Below are positions 1 to 8,374 of a stretch of 46,227 nucleotides of DNA, one piece after another (position 1 is the stretch's first letter; every line of letters begins with the position of its first letter). A model generated the notes under the pieces. That model worked only from the letters and a program-made list of their open reading frames with translations. It did not search any database and had not been told where the DNA came from. Both the position numbers and the translations under genes were made by a program. Source of the stretch: Synechococcus sp. BO 8801 (GTDB taxonomy: Bacteria > Cyanobacteriota > Cyanobacteriia > PCC-6307 > Cyanobiaceae). The stretch lies in contig NZ_NQKY01000008.1 in the NCBI RefSeq assembly GCF_002252675.1, forward strand, positions 1-46,227, given 5' to 3'.

Positions 1-780
1 ACCGCCAGGGGCGGTGAGGGCCCGGGCCATGGCCACCGCCACGGCGCCGTTGTGGCGCTGCAGGTCCCCCGCCAGGCCCAGGCGGGGCCCGCCGTCGGCC
101 ACGGCGGGCAGGGGTTCGAGCCACTGCAGGCTGGAGCCGCAACGCAGCGCTTCAGCCTCCAGTACCCGGCGGGCCTCGGGCTCCTGGGCGCAGCTGAAGG
201 CCCGGCAGCCCGCGCCCATCACGGCGGCCTTCTCGGCGGCGATGGCGGCCAGGGTGTCGCCCAGGTGCTCGCGGTGGTCGAGGCCGATGGCCCCGAAGCC
301 GATCACCGGCCGGCGCGGGTGGACGGTGGTGGCATCCAGCCGTCCCCCCAGGCCCACCTCCAGCACCGCCAGATCCACCCGCTCGCGGGCGAAGTGCTCG
401 AAGGCCGCGGCCGTGATCAGCTCGAAGGGGGTGAGCCGGTGCTGGCGGGCCAGGGGCTGCCAGCGGGCCAGGTCGTCCCGCAGGGTGGTGGGCGTGATCC
501 AGGCGTCATCCACCTGGATGCGCTCGCACCAGCTCACCAGGTGGGGGGAGCGGTAGGTGCCGACGTGCACGCCGGCGGCCCGCAGGATCGCGTGCAGGAA
601 GGTGCAGATCGAGCCCTTGCCGTTGGTGCCGGCCACCTGGGCGGCGGCGAAGCGCCGCTCCGGGTGGCCCCCGCCGGCCAGGGCGCCGGCCAGCCGCTCC
701 AGGCCCAGGTCGACGCCGCGGCGGGCGAAGGGTTCAAGCAGGTCGCCCAGGTCGACCGGGGGGGGCAGCGGGGACGGCAC
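1..780 (-). CDS. folC: FolC, folylpolyglutamate synthase / dihydrofolate synthase (partial)
   Basis: The enzyme adds glutamate to dihydropteroate or folates using ATP, in the cytoplasm. Only the N-terminal 260 residues are in the window; the C-terminal part lies beyond base 1. Read on the minus strand, the Mur-ligase-like P-loop GTNGKGS follows an N-terminal stretch with DLGDLLEPF, and further on come TPFELITAAAFEHFA and EVGLGGRLDATT, both typical of FolC. No ATG is available near the N-terminus; the chosen start is GTG at 780, 13 bases after the argD stop, which gives a short leader before DLGDLLEPF. No convincing ribosome binding site is seen. The tight spacing suggests transcription with argD. 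Family assignment is firm; the exact start is uncertain. Confidence 0.88.
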   Translation of the reverse strand, partial: MPSPLPPPVDLGDLLEPFARRGVDLGLERLAGALAGGGHPERRFAAAQVAGTNGKGSICTFLHAILRAAGVHVGTYRSPHLVSWCERIQVDDAWITPTTLRDDLARWQPLARQHRLTPFELITAAAFEHFARERVDLAVLEVGLGGRLDATTVHPRRPVIGFGAIGLDHREHLGDTLAAIAAEKAAVMGAGCRAFSCAQEPEARRVLEAEALRCGSSLQWLEPLPAVADGGPRLGLAGDLQRHNGAVAVAMARALTAPGG

Positions 781-793
781 GGACAGGAACGGA

Positions 794-1972
794 TCAGGGC
801 AGGCTGTGGAGAGCCTTCTCCAGGCGCTTCACCGCCTTGCGCAGCTGGCGGGGCTTGACCACCAGCGGCGGCACGAACCGGACCACCCCGGGCCCGGCCG
901 GCACCAGCAGCAGGCCTTCGGCCATGGCTGCCTTGACGATCTCCGCAGCCGTGGGCCCGCCCTCGCGCAGCACCAGGCCCCGCAGCAGACCCCAGCCGCG
1001 CTCGCCGGCCAGCCGCTCGGGGTGGCGGGTCACCAGCTCCTGGAGCAGGGACTGGAGCAGGGCTCCGTTGGCGCTCACCTTCTCCAGCAGTCCCCGGCGT
1101 TCGATCTCCTCGATCACCGTGAGGCCGGCGCGGCAGGCGAAGGGGTTGCCGCCGAAGGTGCTGGCGTGGTCGCCGGGGCGGAAGTGGTCGGCCGCGGCCT
1201 TCACCGCCAGGGCGCCAATGGGGATGCCGCCACCGAGGCCCTTGGCCATGGTCAGGGCATCGGGCTCGACCCCGAGCTGTTCGTAGCCCCACCAGCGGCC
1301 GCTGCGGCCGACACCGATCTGCACCTCGTCGAAGATGAGCAGGATGCGGTGGGCATCGCAGAGCTCCCGCACCCGCCGGAAGAAGGCCGGATCGCCGGGG
1401 TTGACGCCGCCCTCGCCCTGGATCGGTTCGAGCAGCACGGCCGCCACCCGGGGCCCCTCGGCTTCACAGGAGGCGAGCAGCGCTTCGAAGGCGGCCGTGT
1501 CGTTGTAGGGGAAGTAGCGGAAGCCCGACACCATGGGCTCGAAGCCCTGGTGGTACTTGGGCTGGCCCGTTGCGGTCACCGCCGCCAGGGTGCGGCCGTG
1601 GAAGCTGGCCTCGGCGGTAAGGATCAGCGGATCGGCGATGCCGCGCACCTGGTGGCCGTGCTTGCGGGCCAGCTTGATGGCAGCCTCGTTGGCCTCGGCG
1701 CCGGAATTGCAGAAGAAGACCCGGTCGGTGCAGCTGCGGGCGGTGATGGCCGCGGCCAGGGCCTCCTGCTCCGGAATCCGGTAGAGGTTGGAGATGTGCT
1801 GGAGACGGCCCAGCTGCCGGCAGAGCCGCCGCTGCAGCACCGGATCGCTGTGGCCCAGGGTGCAGACGGCGATGCCGGCCACCATGTCGAGATAGCGCCG
1901 TCCCTGGTCATCCCAGAGCCAGACGCCACGGCCCCGCGTCAGAGACAGGGGATAGCGCCCGTAGGTGTCCAT
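794..1972 (-). CDS. argD: ArgD, acetylornithine aminotransferase
   Basis: This PLP enzyme moves an amino group between glutamate and N-acetylglutamate semialdehyde in arginine synthesis. The 392-residue product is a class III aminotransferase: FCNSGAEANEAAIKLAR binds the cofactor phosphate, LIFDEVQIGVGRSG carries the conserved Asp, and AKGLGGGIPIGA carries the Schiff-base lysine. The open frame continues upstream through the tRNA-Leu gene, so that extension cannot be coding; the first usable ATG (protein start MDTYGRYPL) is only 11 bases from the tRNA 3' end. There is no Shine-Dalgarno sequence in those 11 bases, so a tRNA-mRNA precursor processed at the tRNA end is likely (inference). folC follows after 13 bases. 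Confidence 0.95.
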   Translation of the reverse strand: MDTYGRYPLSLTRGRGVWLWDDQGRRYLDMVAGIAVCTLGHSDPVLQRRLCRQLGRLQHISNLYRIPEQEALAAAITARSCTDRVFFCNSGAEANEAAIKLARKHGHQVRGIADPLILTAEASFHGRTLAAVTATGQPKYHQGFEPMVSGFRYFPYNDTAAFEALLASCEAEGPRVAAVLLEPIQGEGGVNPGDPAFFRRVRELCDAHRILLIFDEVQIGVGRSGRWWGYEQLGVEPDALTMAKGLGGGIPIGALAVKAAADHFRPGDHASTFGGNPFACRAGLTVIEEIERRGLLEKVSANGALLQSLLQELVTRHPERLAGERGWGLLRGLVLREGGPTAAEIVKAAMAEGLLLVPAGPGVVRFVPPLVVKPRQLRKAVKRLEKALHSLP

Positions 1973-1983
1973 CACCGGCTGGA

Positions 1984-2065
1984 TGGGAGCGGTGGGACTC
2001 GAACCCACATGCCCGAAGGCGCTCGATTTTGAGTCGAGTCCGTCTACCAATTCCGGCACGCTCCC
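1984..2065 (-). tRNA. tRNA-Leu (anticodon CAA)
   Basis: Read on the minus strand, the 7-bp acceptor stem GGGAGCG / CGCTCCC closes the molecule. The anticodon stem CTCGA / TCGAG encloses the loop CTCAAAA, giving anticodon CAA (codon UUG). A long 13-base variable arm makes this a class II tRNA, the T arm is GTGGG-TTCGAGT-CCCAC, and the discriminator base is A, as expected for leucine. CCA is not encoded. It lies 12 bases downstream of murA and 11 bases upstream of argD, all on the same strand. Confidence 0.96.
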
Positions 2066-2077
2066 GAAGGGAGGACT

Positions 2078-3385
2078 CTAGGCGGCGGGGGTGGGCAGCC
2101 TGCGGATCGAGGCGCCGGCGGCGTTGAGCTTGCCCTCCAGATCGGCGTAGCCCCGGTCGAGGTATTCCAGGCCCCGCACGGTGGTGATGCCATCGGCGGC
2201 AAGGCCGGCGAGCACCATGGCGGCGGAGGCGCGCAGGTCGGTGCCGTGGACGGGGGCGCCACTGAGGCGGGCCACCCCCTCGACGCAGGCGGTGTTGCCC
2301 TGCATGCGGATCGAGGCGCCCATGCGCTGCAGCTCGGCCACGTGCTGGAGACGGTTCTCGAAGATGTTCTCGACCACCATGCTGGTGCCTTCGGCGGTGG
2401 CCAGCAGGGCCATGAACGGGGCCTGCAGGTCGGTGGGGAAGCCGGGGAAGGGCTGGGTGCGCAGATCCACGGCCCGCACCTTGCTGGCCGTGAGGATCAG
2501 GCCCTGGCCGTCGGCCTCGATGCGGCAGCCCGCCTCCTCGAGCTTGGTGATCACGGCACCGAGGTGCTCGGGCAGGGCGGGGAACACCCGCAGCCGGGAG
2601 CGGGTGATGGCGCCCGCCAGCAGGAAGGTGCCCGCCTCGATGCGGTCGGGGATGACGGCGTAGTCGGCCCCGTGCAGACGGTCCACCCCGACGATGGTGA
2701 TGGTGGGGGTGCCGGCGCCGCGCACCTTGGCCCCCATGGCCAGCAGCAGCCGGGCCAGGTCGATCACCTCCGGCTCCTGGGCGGCGTTGTCGATGACCGT
2801 TTCGCCGTCGGCGAGGGCCGCCGCCATCATCAGGGTCTCGGTGGCGCCGACGCTGGGGCAGTCGAGGTGGATATGGCCGCCGGTGAGGCGGCGCTGGCGG
2901 CCCGGCACCACGGCGGTGACCACACCGTGCTCGATGGTGACCTGGGCGCCGAGGGCCTTGAGCCCCTTGACGTGCTCCACCACGGGCCGGGTGCCGATCT
3001 GGCAGCCGCCGGGCAGGGGCACCTGGGCCATCCCCATGCGGGCCAGGAGGGGGCCGATGCAGAAGAAGCTGGCCCGCAGGCTGTTGACCAGCTCATAGGG
3101 CGGGGCGGCGGTGGTGATGTGGTCGCCGTGGAGGACGATCGCGTCGCCACCGCGCTGCACCCGCACCCCGAGGGCGGAGAGGATCTCCCCCATGGCCGTG
3201 ATGTCGGTCAGGGGAGGCACGTTGCTGAGCCGCAGCGCGTCCTCGGTGAGCAGGCAGGCGGCCATCAGCACCAGGGCTGAATTCTTGGCGCCGCTGACCC
3301 TGATTTCCCCTTCCAGACGCCGTCCACCACTGATCTCCAGCCTGGTGCCGGCGATGGCCTTGACAGGCATGGGGGATACGGTCAT
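2078..3385 (-). CDS. murA: MurA, UDP-N-acetylglucosamine 1-carboxyvinyltransferase
   Basis: MurA transfers enolpyruvate from PEP to UDP-GlcNAc, the first committed step of peptidoglycan synthesis in the cytoplasm. The 435-residue product has the N-terminal [15 protein letters not shown] segment and the active-site loop [12 protein letters not shown], with the catalytic, fosfomycin-sensitive Cys at residue 128. The start at 3385 (protein [13 protein letters not shown]) was preferred to an ATG 33 bases upstream because an AGGA lies about 13 bases before it; an ATG at 3370 is also possible. The gene is followed after 12 bases by tRNA-Leu(CAA) on the same strand. The 178-base gap between its start and the plus-strand tRNA-Leu(CAG) must hold divergent promoters; a TATGCT at 3520 is a weak -10 candidate for the tRNA. 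Confidence 0.95.
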   Translation of the reverse strand: MTVSPMPVKAIAGTRLEISGGRRLEGEIRVSGAKNSALVLMAACLLTEDALRLSNVPPLTDITAMGEILSALGVRVQRGGDAIVLHGDHITTAAPPYELVNSLRASFFCIGPLLARMGMAQVPLPGGCQIGTRPVVEHVKGLKALGAQVTIEHGVVTAVVPGRQRRLTGGHIHLDCPSVGATETLMMAAALADGETVIDNAAQEPEVIDLARLLLAMGAKVRGAGTPTITIVGVDRLHGADYAVIPDRIEAGTFLLAGAITRSRLRVFPALPEHLGAVITKLEEAGCRIEADGQGLILTASKVRAVDLRTQPFPGFPTDLQAPFMALLATAEGTSMVVENIFENRLQHVAELQRMGASIRMQGNTACVEGVARLSGAPVHGTDLRASAAMVLAGLAADGITTVRGLEYLDRGYADLEGKLNAAGASIRRLPTPAA

Positions 3386-3563
3386 GGACAGGAGTCCTGG
3401 TATCAATTTCGGGGGCATCTTGACAACGAATGATCCCGTCGTCTAGGGGGTCGCCGCTCAAACTGTCTTGCCACCCGCTTGCCGCCAGGGTCCGGAGGGG
3501 TGGGTCGCCGGTGATGATTTATGCTCCGTTCAGCGCCGCGGCTTCCGTGGCGGCTAAACGCCC

Positions 3564-3647
3564 GCGGATGTGGCGGAATTGGTAGACGCGCTAGTTTCAG
3601 GTACTAGTGGCAGCAATGTCGTGGGAGTTCAAGTCTCCCCATCCGCA
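3564..3647 (+). tRNA. tRNA-Leu (anticodon CAG)
   Basis: Acceptor stem GCGGATG / CATCCGC pairs over seven bases. The anticodon stem CTAGT / ACTAG encloses loop TTCAGGT, giving anticodon CAG (codon CUG). The variable arm is long (class II), the T arm is GGGAG-TTCAAGT-CTCCC, and the discriminator is A. CCA is not encoded. CUG is by far the most used leucine codon by eye in this GC-rich window, so this should be a major isoacceptor. The next start codon, for an 82-residue protein, is only 10 bases downstream. Confidence 0.96.
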
Positions 3648-3657
3648 TCATTATTTT

Positions 3658-3906
3658 ATGATTGTCCTCAAGATCACCAACGCCTCCGACGTCGTCGCCG
3701 CGAACATCGGCCGGTTTCTGGAGCGTCTGACTCCGGACGAGTACGACCAGAACAAGGTGGAGGACATCGTGATCGATCGCCTCGTGGCGAACCTCAAGGC
3801 GGAGGGCATCCGTGGTGAGGTGGCGGCCTTCAAGGGGCTCGATCTCAGCGACGACGACCTGGTCATCCACGATCACCTCAAGCTCCGGCGCCGCAAGACG
3901 ATCTGA
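3658..3906 (+). CDS. Small conserved-looking protein of unknown function (82 aa)
   Basis: I do not recognise this family. The ATG at 3658 is the first one outside the tRNA-Leu gene (an in-frame ATG further upstream lies inside the tRNA) and comes 10 bases after the tRNA discriminator base. The product is charged and soluble-looking, with a strand-like start (MIVLKITNASDVVA) and a basic C-terminus (LKLRRRKTI); no membrane segment or metal motif is visible. There is no Shine-Dalgarno sequence in the AT-rich 10-base leader TCATTATTTT, which suggests a nearly leaderless message cut from a tRNA precursor. Coding is supported by clean third-position GC bias and by the close start of the RNA methyltransferase downstream. 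Confidence 0.75.
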   Translation: MIVLKITNASDVVAANIGRFLERLTPDEYDQNKVEDIVIDRLVANLKAEGIRGEVAAFKGLDLSDDDLVIHDHLKLRRRKTI

Positions 3907-3938
3907 CATCCCCGGGTTCCTCCCCTGATCAGCGCGGG

Positions 3939-4763
3939 CTGCCGCCGGGCAGCGAGCCGATCCGCAGCGTCCGCAATCCCCTCGTCCAGGCCCTGCGGCG
4001 CCTGCACCGGCCCAGCGGCCGCAAGGAGCAGGGGCTGATCCTGCTGGAGGGGACCCATCTTCTGCAGGAGGCCCTGGGGCTGGGTCTGCGGCCTCGGCAG
4101 CTGCTGGCCACGACCGACTGGCTGGAGCGCCATGGTGCTCTGCTGGAGCGGTTGCCGGATCCGGGCCGGCTGCGGATCGCCAGCCCCGAGGTTCTGGCCG
4201 CCGCCGCCACCACCGGCCACCCCGACGGGGTGCTGCTGACCCTGGCGGCCGACGACCTGCCCGCCCCGGCGGCAACGCCGCCCGATTTCGTCCTGGTCCT
4301 CGACAGGCTCCAGGATCCGGGCAACCTGGGCACCCTGCTGCGCACGGCGCTGGCGGCGGGGGTCGAGCAGGTATGGCTGGCGGAGGGGGCCGACCCGATG
4401 CAGCCCAAGGTGCTGCGCGCCTCCAGCGGCGCGGCCCTGGCCCTGCCGATCGAGCGGATGGCGGCCACCGATCTTCCTGGCCGCCTGGCCGCGGCCCGGG
4501 AGCGGGGCATGCAGCTGGTGGCGGCGGTGGTGCCCGAGGCGGCTGTCGCCGCCCAGCCCTACTGGGAGCTGGACTGGGGCCGCCCCACGGCCCTGCTGCT
4601 GGGCAACGAGGGGGCGGGGCTGGCCCCGGAACTGGCCGAGCTGGCCGACCGGCGGGTGACGATCCCCCACAGCCCGGCGGTGGAGTCGCTGAATGTGGCG
4701 GCCGCGGCCGCTTTGCTGCTGCTGGAGCGCCCCCGCCAGGCCCACGGCCGGCCCGGGGCCTGA
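3939..4763 (+). CDS. SpoU/TrmH-family rRNA or tRNA 2'-O-methyltransferase
   Basis: SPOUT-fold enzymes of this family methylate ribose 2'-OH groups in rRNA or tRNA using AdoMet. An N-terminal substrate-binding part (RNPLVQALRRLH, then LILLEGTHLLQEAL) is followed by the three SpoU motifs: DRLQDPGNLGTLLRTA, LLLGNEGAGL and IPHSPAVESLNVAAAAALLL, the last forming the AdoMet knot. The frame is open from before 3903 but has no ATG, GTG or TTG until a TTG at 4152, which would delete the substrate-binding domain. The listed start is a CTG at 3939; another CTG at 3903 overlaps the preceding stop as CTGA. Either a rare start codon is used or the 5' end carries a sequence error. The precise target base is not predictable. 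Confidence 0.83.
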   Translation: MPPGSEPIRSVRNPLVQALRRLHRPSGRKEQGLILLEGTHLLQEALGLGLRPRQLLATTDWLERHGALLERLPDPGRLRIASPEVLAAAATTGHPDGVLLTLAADDLPAPAATPPDFVLVLDRLQDPGNLGTLLRTALAAGVEQVWLAEGADPMQPKVLRASSGAALALPIERMAATDLPGRLAAARERGMQLVAAVVPEAAVAAQPYWELDWGRPTALLLGNEGAGLAPELAELADRRVTIPHSPAVESLNVAAAAALLLLERPRQAHGRPGA

Positions 4764-4784
4764 CAGGGGAGAATGCCGCTACCC

Positions 4785-6272
4785 ATGCAGCCCCGTCCGG
4801 TGACCGCAGCACCCGCCTCCCCTCCCTCCGGGTTCGATTTCGACGTGATCGTGATCGGTGCCGGTTATGGCGGTTTCGATGCGGCCAAGCACGGCGCCGA
4901 CCACGGCCTGAAGGTGGCGATCGTGGAATCCCGTGACATGGGCGGCACCTGCGTCAACCGGGGCTGCGTTCCCTCCAAGGCCCTGCTGGCGGCCAGCGGC
5001 CGGGTGCGGGAGCTCGGCGACGCCGAGCACCTCAAGGGGTTCGGCATCCATGCGGCGCCGGTGCGCTTCGAGCGCCAGAAGATCGCCGACCACGCCGCCC
5101 AGCTGGTGGCCACGATCCGCACCAACCTCACCAAGACCCTGGAGCGGGCCGGCGCCACGATCCTGCGGGGCAAGGGGCGCCTCGACGGGCCCCAGCGGGT
5201 GGCGGTGCGCGAGGCCAGCGGCGTGGAGCGGGTGTATGCGGCCCGGGAGGTGATCATCGCCACCGGCTCCGATCCCTTCGTGCCGCCCGGCATCGAGACC
5301 GACGGCCGCACCGTGTTCACCAGCGATGAGGCCATCAACCTGGAGTGGCTGCCCCGCTGGATCACGATCATCGGCAGCGGCTACATCGGCCTGGAATTCG
5401 CCGACGTCTATACGGCCCTGGGCTGTGAGGTCACGATGATCGAGGCCCTCGACCGGGTGATGCCCACCTTTGATCCGGACATCGCCAAGATCGCCGCCCG
5501 CCATCTGATCGACGGCCGCGACATCGACGCCCGCTCCGGCGTGCTGGCCAGCAAGATCACCCCCGGCTGCCCCGTGAAGATCGAACTGGTGGACATGGCC
5601 ACCCGCGAACCGGTGGAGACCCTGGAGGTGGATGCGGTGCTGGTGGCCACCGGCCGGGTGCCGGTGAGCAAGGACCTCAACCTGGCCAGCATGGGGGTGG
5701 AGACCAACCGGGGCTTCATCCCCGTCGACGATGGCCTGCGGGTGCTGGCGAGTGGCGCGCCGGTGCCCCACCTGTGGGCCGTCGGTGATGTGACCGGAAA
5801 AATGATGCTGGCCCACACGGCCGCCGCCCAGGGCACGGTGGCGATCGAGAACATCCTCGGCCACGCCCGCCGCATCGATTACCGCTCGATCCCCGCCGCC
5901 ACCTTCACCCACCCGGAGATCAGTTCGGTGGGGCTCTCGGAAGCCGACGCCAAGGAGCTGGCCGCCGCCGAGGGCTTCGAGCTGGGAGCTGTGCGCAGCT
6001 ATTTCAAGGCCAACTCCAAGGCCCTGGCCGAACTGGAGAGCGACGGCCTGCTGAAGCTGCTGTTCCGCAAGGACACCGGCGAGGTGCTGGGGGCCCACAT
6101 CTACGGCCTCCATGCCGCCGACCTGATCCAGGAGATCGCCAACGCGGTGGCCCGGCGCCAGGGGGTGCGGCAGCTGGCCAGCGAGGTACACACCCACCCC
6201 ACGCTGAGCGAGGTGGTGGAAGTGGCCTACAAGCAGGCCGCCGCCAGCCTGGCCACGGCGGTGGGTGCCTGA
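4785..6272 (+). CDS. lpdA: Dihydrolipoamide dehydrogenase (E3)
   Basis: E3 reoxidises dihydrolipoyl groups of the pyruvate dehydrogenase complex and glycine cleavage system, passing electrons through FAD to NAD+. The 495-residue product starts with the FAD dinucleotide fold [14 protein letters not shown], has the redox disulfide [13 protein letters not shown], a second Rossmann motif [13 protein letters not shown] for NAD, the FAD-contacting GDVTG, and the C-terminal [11 protein letters not shown] with the catalytic His-Glu pair supplied across the dimer. An ATG 12 bases upstream (4773) abuts the AGGGGAGA purine run directly, so the downstream ATG with wider spacing is preferred. trpC begins two bases after the stop. 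The lipoyl-bearing E2 gene lies at the right end of the window. Confidence 0.95.
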   Translation: MQPRPVTAAPASPPSGFDFDVIVIGAGYGGFDAAKHGADHGLKVAIVESRDMGGTCVNRGCVPSKALLAASGRVRELGDAEHLKGFGIHAAPVRFERQKIADHAAQLVATIRTNLTKTLERAGATILRGKGRLDGPQRVAVREASGVERVYAAREVIIATGSDPFVPPGIETDGRTVFTSDEAINLEWLPRWITIIGSGYIGLEFADVYTALGCEVTMIEALDRVMPTFDPDIAKIAARHLIDGRDIDARSGVLASKITPGCPVKIELVDMATREPVETLEVDAVLVATGRVPVSKDLNLASMGVETNRGFIPVDDGLRVLASGAPVPHLWAVGDVTGKMMLAHTAAAQGTVAIENILGHARRIDYRSIPAATFTHPEISSVGLSEADAKELAAAEGFELGAVRSYFKANSKALAELESDGLLKLLFRKDTGEVLGAHIYGLHAADLIQEIANAVARRQGVRQLASEVHTHPTLSEVVEVAYKQAAASLATAVGA

Positions 6273-6273
6273 G

Positions 6274-7158
6274 ATGGAGATCCGTCGCCGGCCCCCCAAC
6301 CCCTCGGTGCGGGTGGCCCACCTGGAATTCGGCACCCCCCATCCCGAGGAGAGCCCCCGCCACATCCTCGAGGAGATCGTCTGGGAAAAGGACAGGGAAG
6401 TGACGGCCGCCCGGGAACGGGTGAGCCTGGAGTCCCTCAAGCAGCAGGTGGCCGACCTGCCCCCCACCCGGGATTTTCTGGCGGCCCTGCGGGCCAGCTG
6501 CCGCAAACCGGCGGTGATTGCCGAGATCAAGAAGGCCAGCCCCAGCAAGGGGGTGATCCGGGAGGACTTCGACCCCGTCGCCATCGCCCGGGGCTACCGG
6601 GACGGCGGGGCCAGCTGCCTCTCAGTGCTCACCGACAAGCGCTTCTTCCAGGGGGGCTTCGAGGTGCTGGTGGCGGTGCGGGAGGCGGTGGAACTGCCCC
6701 TGATCTGCAAGGACTTCATCCTCACGCCCTACCAGCTGTTCCAGGCCCGGGCCGCCGGGGCCGATGCGGCCCTGCTGATCGCGGCGATCCTCACCGACCA
6801 GGATCTGGCCTATCTGCTCAAGGTGGCCCGGGGCCTGGGGCTGGCGGTGCTGGTGGAGGTGCACGACGCGGCCGAGATGGAGCGGGTGCTGCAACTGGAG
6901 GGTGTGAACCTGATCGGCATCAACAACCGCGATCTGGCCAGCTTCACGGTGGATCTGGCCACTACCGAACAACTGATGGAACGCTTCGGCGAGCAGGTGC
7001 GTGCCCGCGGTGCCCTGCTGGTGAGCGAATCGGGCCTGTTCAACCGGGAGGATCTGGATCGGGCCGTCGGCGCCGGCGCCGACGCGGTGCTGGTGGGGGA
7101 GGCGCTGATGCGCCAGGACGACGTGACGGCGGCCCTGGAGACCCTGATCGGGGGCTGA
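6274..7158 (+). CDS. trpC: TrpC, indole-3-glycerol-phosphate synthase
   Basis: TrpC closes the indole ring from carboxyphenylamino-deoxyribulose phosphate in tryptophan synthesis. The 294-residue TIM barrel shows the diagnostic [14 protein letters not shown] with the catalytic lysines, [47 protein letters not shown], and the phosphate-binding SESGLF and VGEALM. An N-terminal extension of about 60 residues precedes the barrel, as is usual in cyanobacteria. ATG at 6274 directly follows the lpdA stop (TGAG ATG); an in-frame GTG at 6265 overlaps lpdA and is less likely. The gene converges on ppk2, leaving 31 bases with no evident terminator. Confidence 0.95.
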   Translation: MEIRRRPPNPSVRVAHLEFGTPHPEESPRHILEEIVWEKDREVTAARERVSLESLKQQVADLPPTRDFLAALRASCRKPAVIAEIKKASPSKGVIREDFDPVAIARGYRDGGASCLSVLTDKRFFQGGFEVLVAVREAVELPLICKDFILTPYQLFQARAAGADAALLIAAILTDQDLAYLLKVARGLGLAVLVEVHDAAEMERVLQLEGVNLIGINNRDLASFTVDLATTEQLMERFGEQVRARGALLVSESGLFNREDLDRAVGAGADAVLVGEALMRQDDVTAALETLIGG

Positions 7159-7189
7159 GGTCCTCAGGGCCGCGGGTGGCGGGGGGCGC

Positions 7190-8092
7190 TCAGCCCTTCT
7201 CCAGGATGGCCCGGGCCGCATCCAGCTGGGCGCGGGCTTCCGGGCTCACCTCGGGATAACGCAGGTGCAGGGAATCGAGGGTTTCGATGATCGCGGCCGC
7301 CACGGCGATGCGGGTGAACCACTTGTTGTCGGCGGGCACCACATACCAGGGGGCGTGACGGCTGGCGGTATGCCGGATGGTTTCGTTGTAGGCGTCCATG
7401 TAGTCATCCCAGAAGGCCCGTTCCTTGATGTCGTTGGCGGAGAACTTCCAGTTCTTCTCGGGGCGGTCGAGGCGCTTGAGGAAGCGCTTGCGCTGCTCCT
7501 TCCTGGAGACGTTCAAGAAGAACTTCCGGACGATGATGCCATTGTTGCTGAGGTAGGTTTCGTAGTTCCTGATGTCCTGAAAACGCTCGTCCCAGATGCT
7601 CTTGGTGATGCGCTCCGCCGGAAGCGTCTGTCGGGCCAGCATCTCCGGATGCACCCGGACCACCAGCGTTTCTTCGTAATAGCTGCGGTTGAAGATGCCG
7701 ATCCGGCCCCGTTCAGGCAGGGCATTGTTGGATCGCCACAGGAAATCATGATCCAGATCCACCGATGAAGGCGCCTTGAAGGAGGTCACCTGGCATCCCT
7801 GGGGATTGACCCCGCTCATCACATGCTTGATGGTGCCGTCTTTGCCCGCCGCATCCATCGCCTGGAAGATCAGCAGCAGGGCGTAGCGATCCTGGGCATA
7901 GAGAAGATCCTGGAAGTGTGCCAGCATCTGTACGCCCATGGAGAGTGCCTCCTGGGCGCGGGGTTTGTCTTCCTGATCCAGATGCAACGTATCGCCGGGA
8001 TCAAAGTTCTTGAGATGGAAATCCTTCCCATCCTCAATCCGGAAGGGCCTGGCGAATGTTCTGGCGCGCTCGAGGAAGTCCTGTTTCTCCAT
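7190..8092 (-). CDS. ppk2: Polyphosphate kinase 2, class III-like (polyP:nucleotide phosphotransferase)
   Basis: PPK2 enzymes transfer phosphate between inorganic polyphosphate and nucleotides in the cytoplasm. The 300-residue product has Walker A QAMDAAGKDGTI (residues 78-89), Walker B-like IFNRSYYEETLVVRVHP (133-149) and lid-region RLDRPEKNWKF and HAPWYVVPADNKWF. The SYYE...LVVRVH form resembles class III enzymes, which phosphorylate both AMP and ADP, rather than the SWYNRAGVE form of class I; that sub-class call is from remembered family patterns. A good ribosome binding site (AGGAGAGA) precedes ATG 8092. It is transcribed divergently from the V-type ATPase operon across a 282-base spacer, and converges with trpC. 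Possible role: making ATP or ADP from stored polyP. Confidence 0.93.
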   Translation of the reverse strand: MEKQDFLERARTFARPFRIEDGKDFHLKNFDPGDTLHLDQEDKPRAQEALSMGVQMLAHFQDLLYAQDRYALLLIFQAMDAAGKDGTIKHVMSGVNPQGCQVTSFKAPSSVDLDHDFLWRSNNALPERGRIGIFNRSYYEETLVVRVHPEMLARQTLPAERITKSIWDERFQDIRNYETYLSNNGIIVRKFFLNVSRKEQRKRFLKRLDRPEKNWKFSANDIKERAFWDDYMDAYNETIRHTASRHAPWYVVPADNKWFTRIAVAAAIIETLDSLHLRYPEVSPEARAQLDAARAILEKG

Positions 8093-8159
8093 TCCCTTCT
8101 CTCCTTGCCTCGTTTCCAGTGTTAAGTCGTCTGCATGCGGTCCCAGATCCGGTCGCCAT

Positions 8160-8203
8160 CATTCGTAAACCATTCGCGGACCGTTCACATCCCATCCGCA
8201 AAC
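8160..8203 (+). promoter_or_regulatory. Four tandem 11-bp direct repeats between ppk2 and the V-ATPase operon
   Basis: Four consecutive 11-base units are CATTCGTAAAC, CATTCGCGGAC, CGTTCACATCC and CATCCGCAAAC. Positions 1 (C), 3 (T), 5 (C) and 11 (C) are invariant, and the layout is a 7-base core plus 4-base spacer. Direct repeats at 11-bp spacing are the binding pattern of PhoB-type response regulators (Pho box: two 7-mers, 4-bp spacers). The array lies 67 bases from the ppk2 start and 171 bases from the ATPase start, inside the 282-base spacer 8093-8374, which is less GC-rich than its surroundings. Nothing else firm is seen in that spacer; TAACAC (minus strand, near 8130) and TACACT (8308) are weak -10 candidates. 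The repeats are seen; their function is inferred. Confidence 0.5.
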
Positions 8204-8374
8204 AGACAGCGATCTGCCAGGTCCGATCCTTCACCCTAGCCACGGTGTGTGGGGTCGTCAGCCGTGAAGAACAAACCTTATCCCGATGGTTTTTCAGGGT
8301 CGCTGATTACACTGAAGGCGGAGAACAGACCGGCGTTCTGACGGCCCTTTCCCTGATTCTTCGGTCGATCGCCA

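Noticed and set aside
4779-6584. A 601-codon minus-strand frame opposite lpdA
   Set aside because: Antisense shadow of a clear dihydrolipoamide dehydrogenase; the translation has no recognisable domain.
8034-8243. A 69-codon minus-strand gene upstream of ppk2
   Set aside because: Its repetitive middle is simply the translated 11-bp array, it overlaps the ppk2 start, and it has no ribosome binding site or recognisable features.
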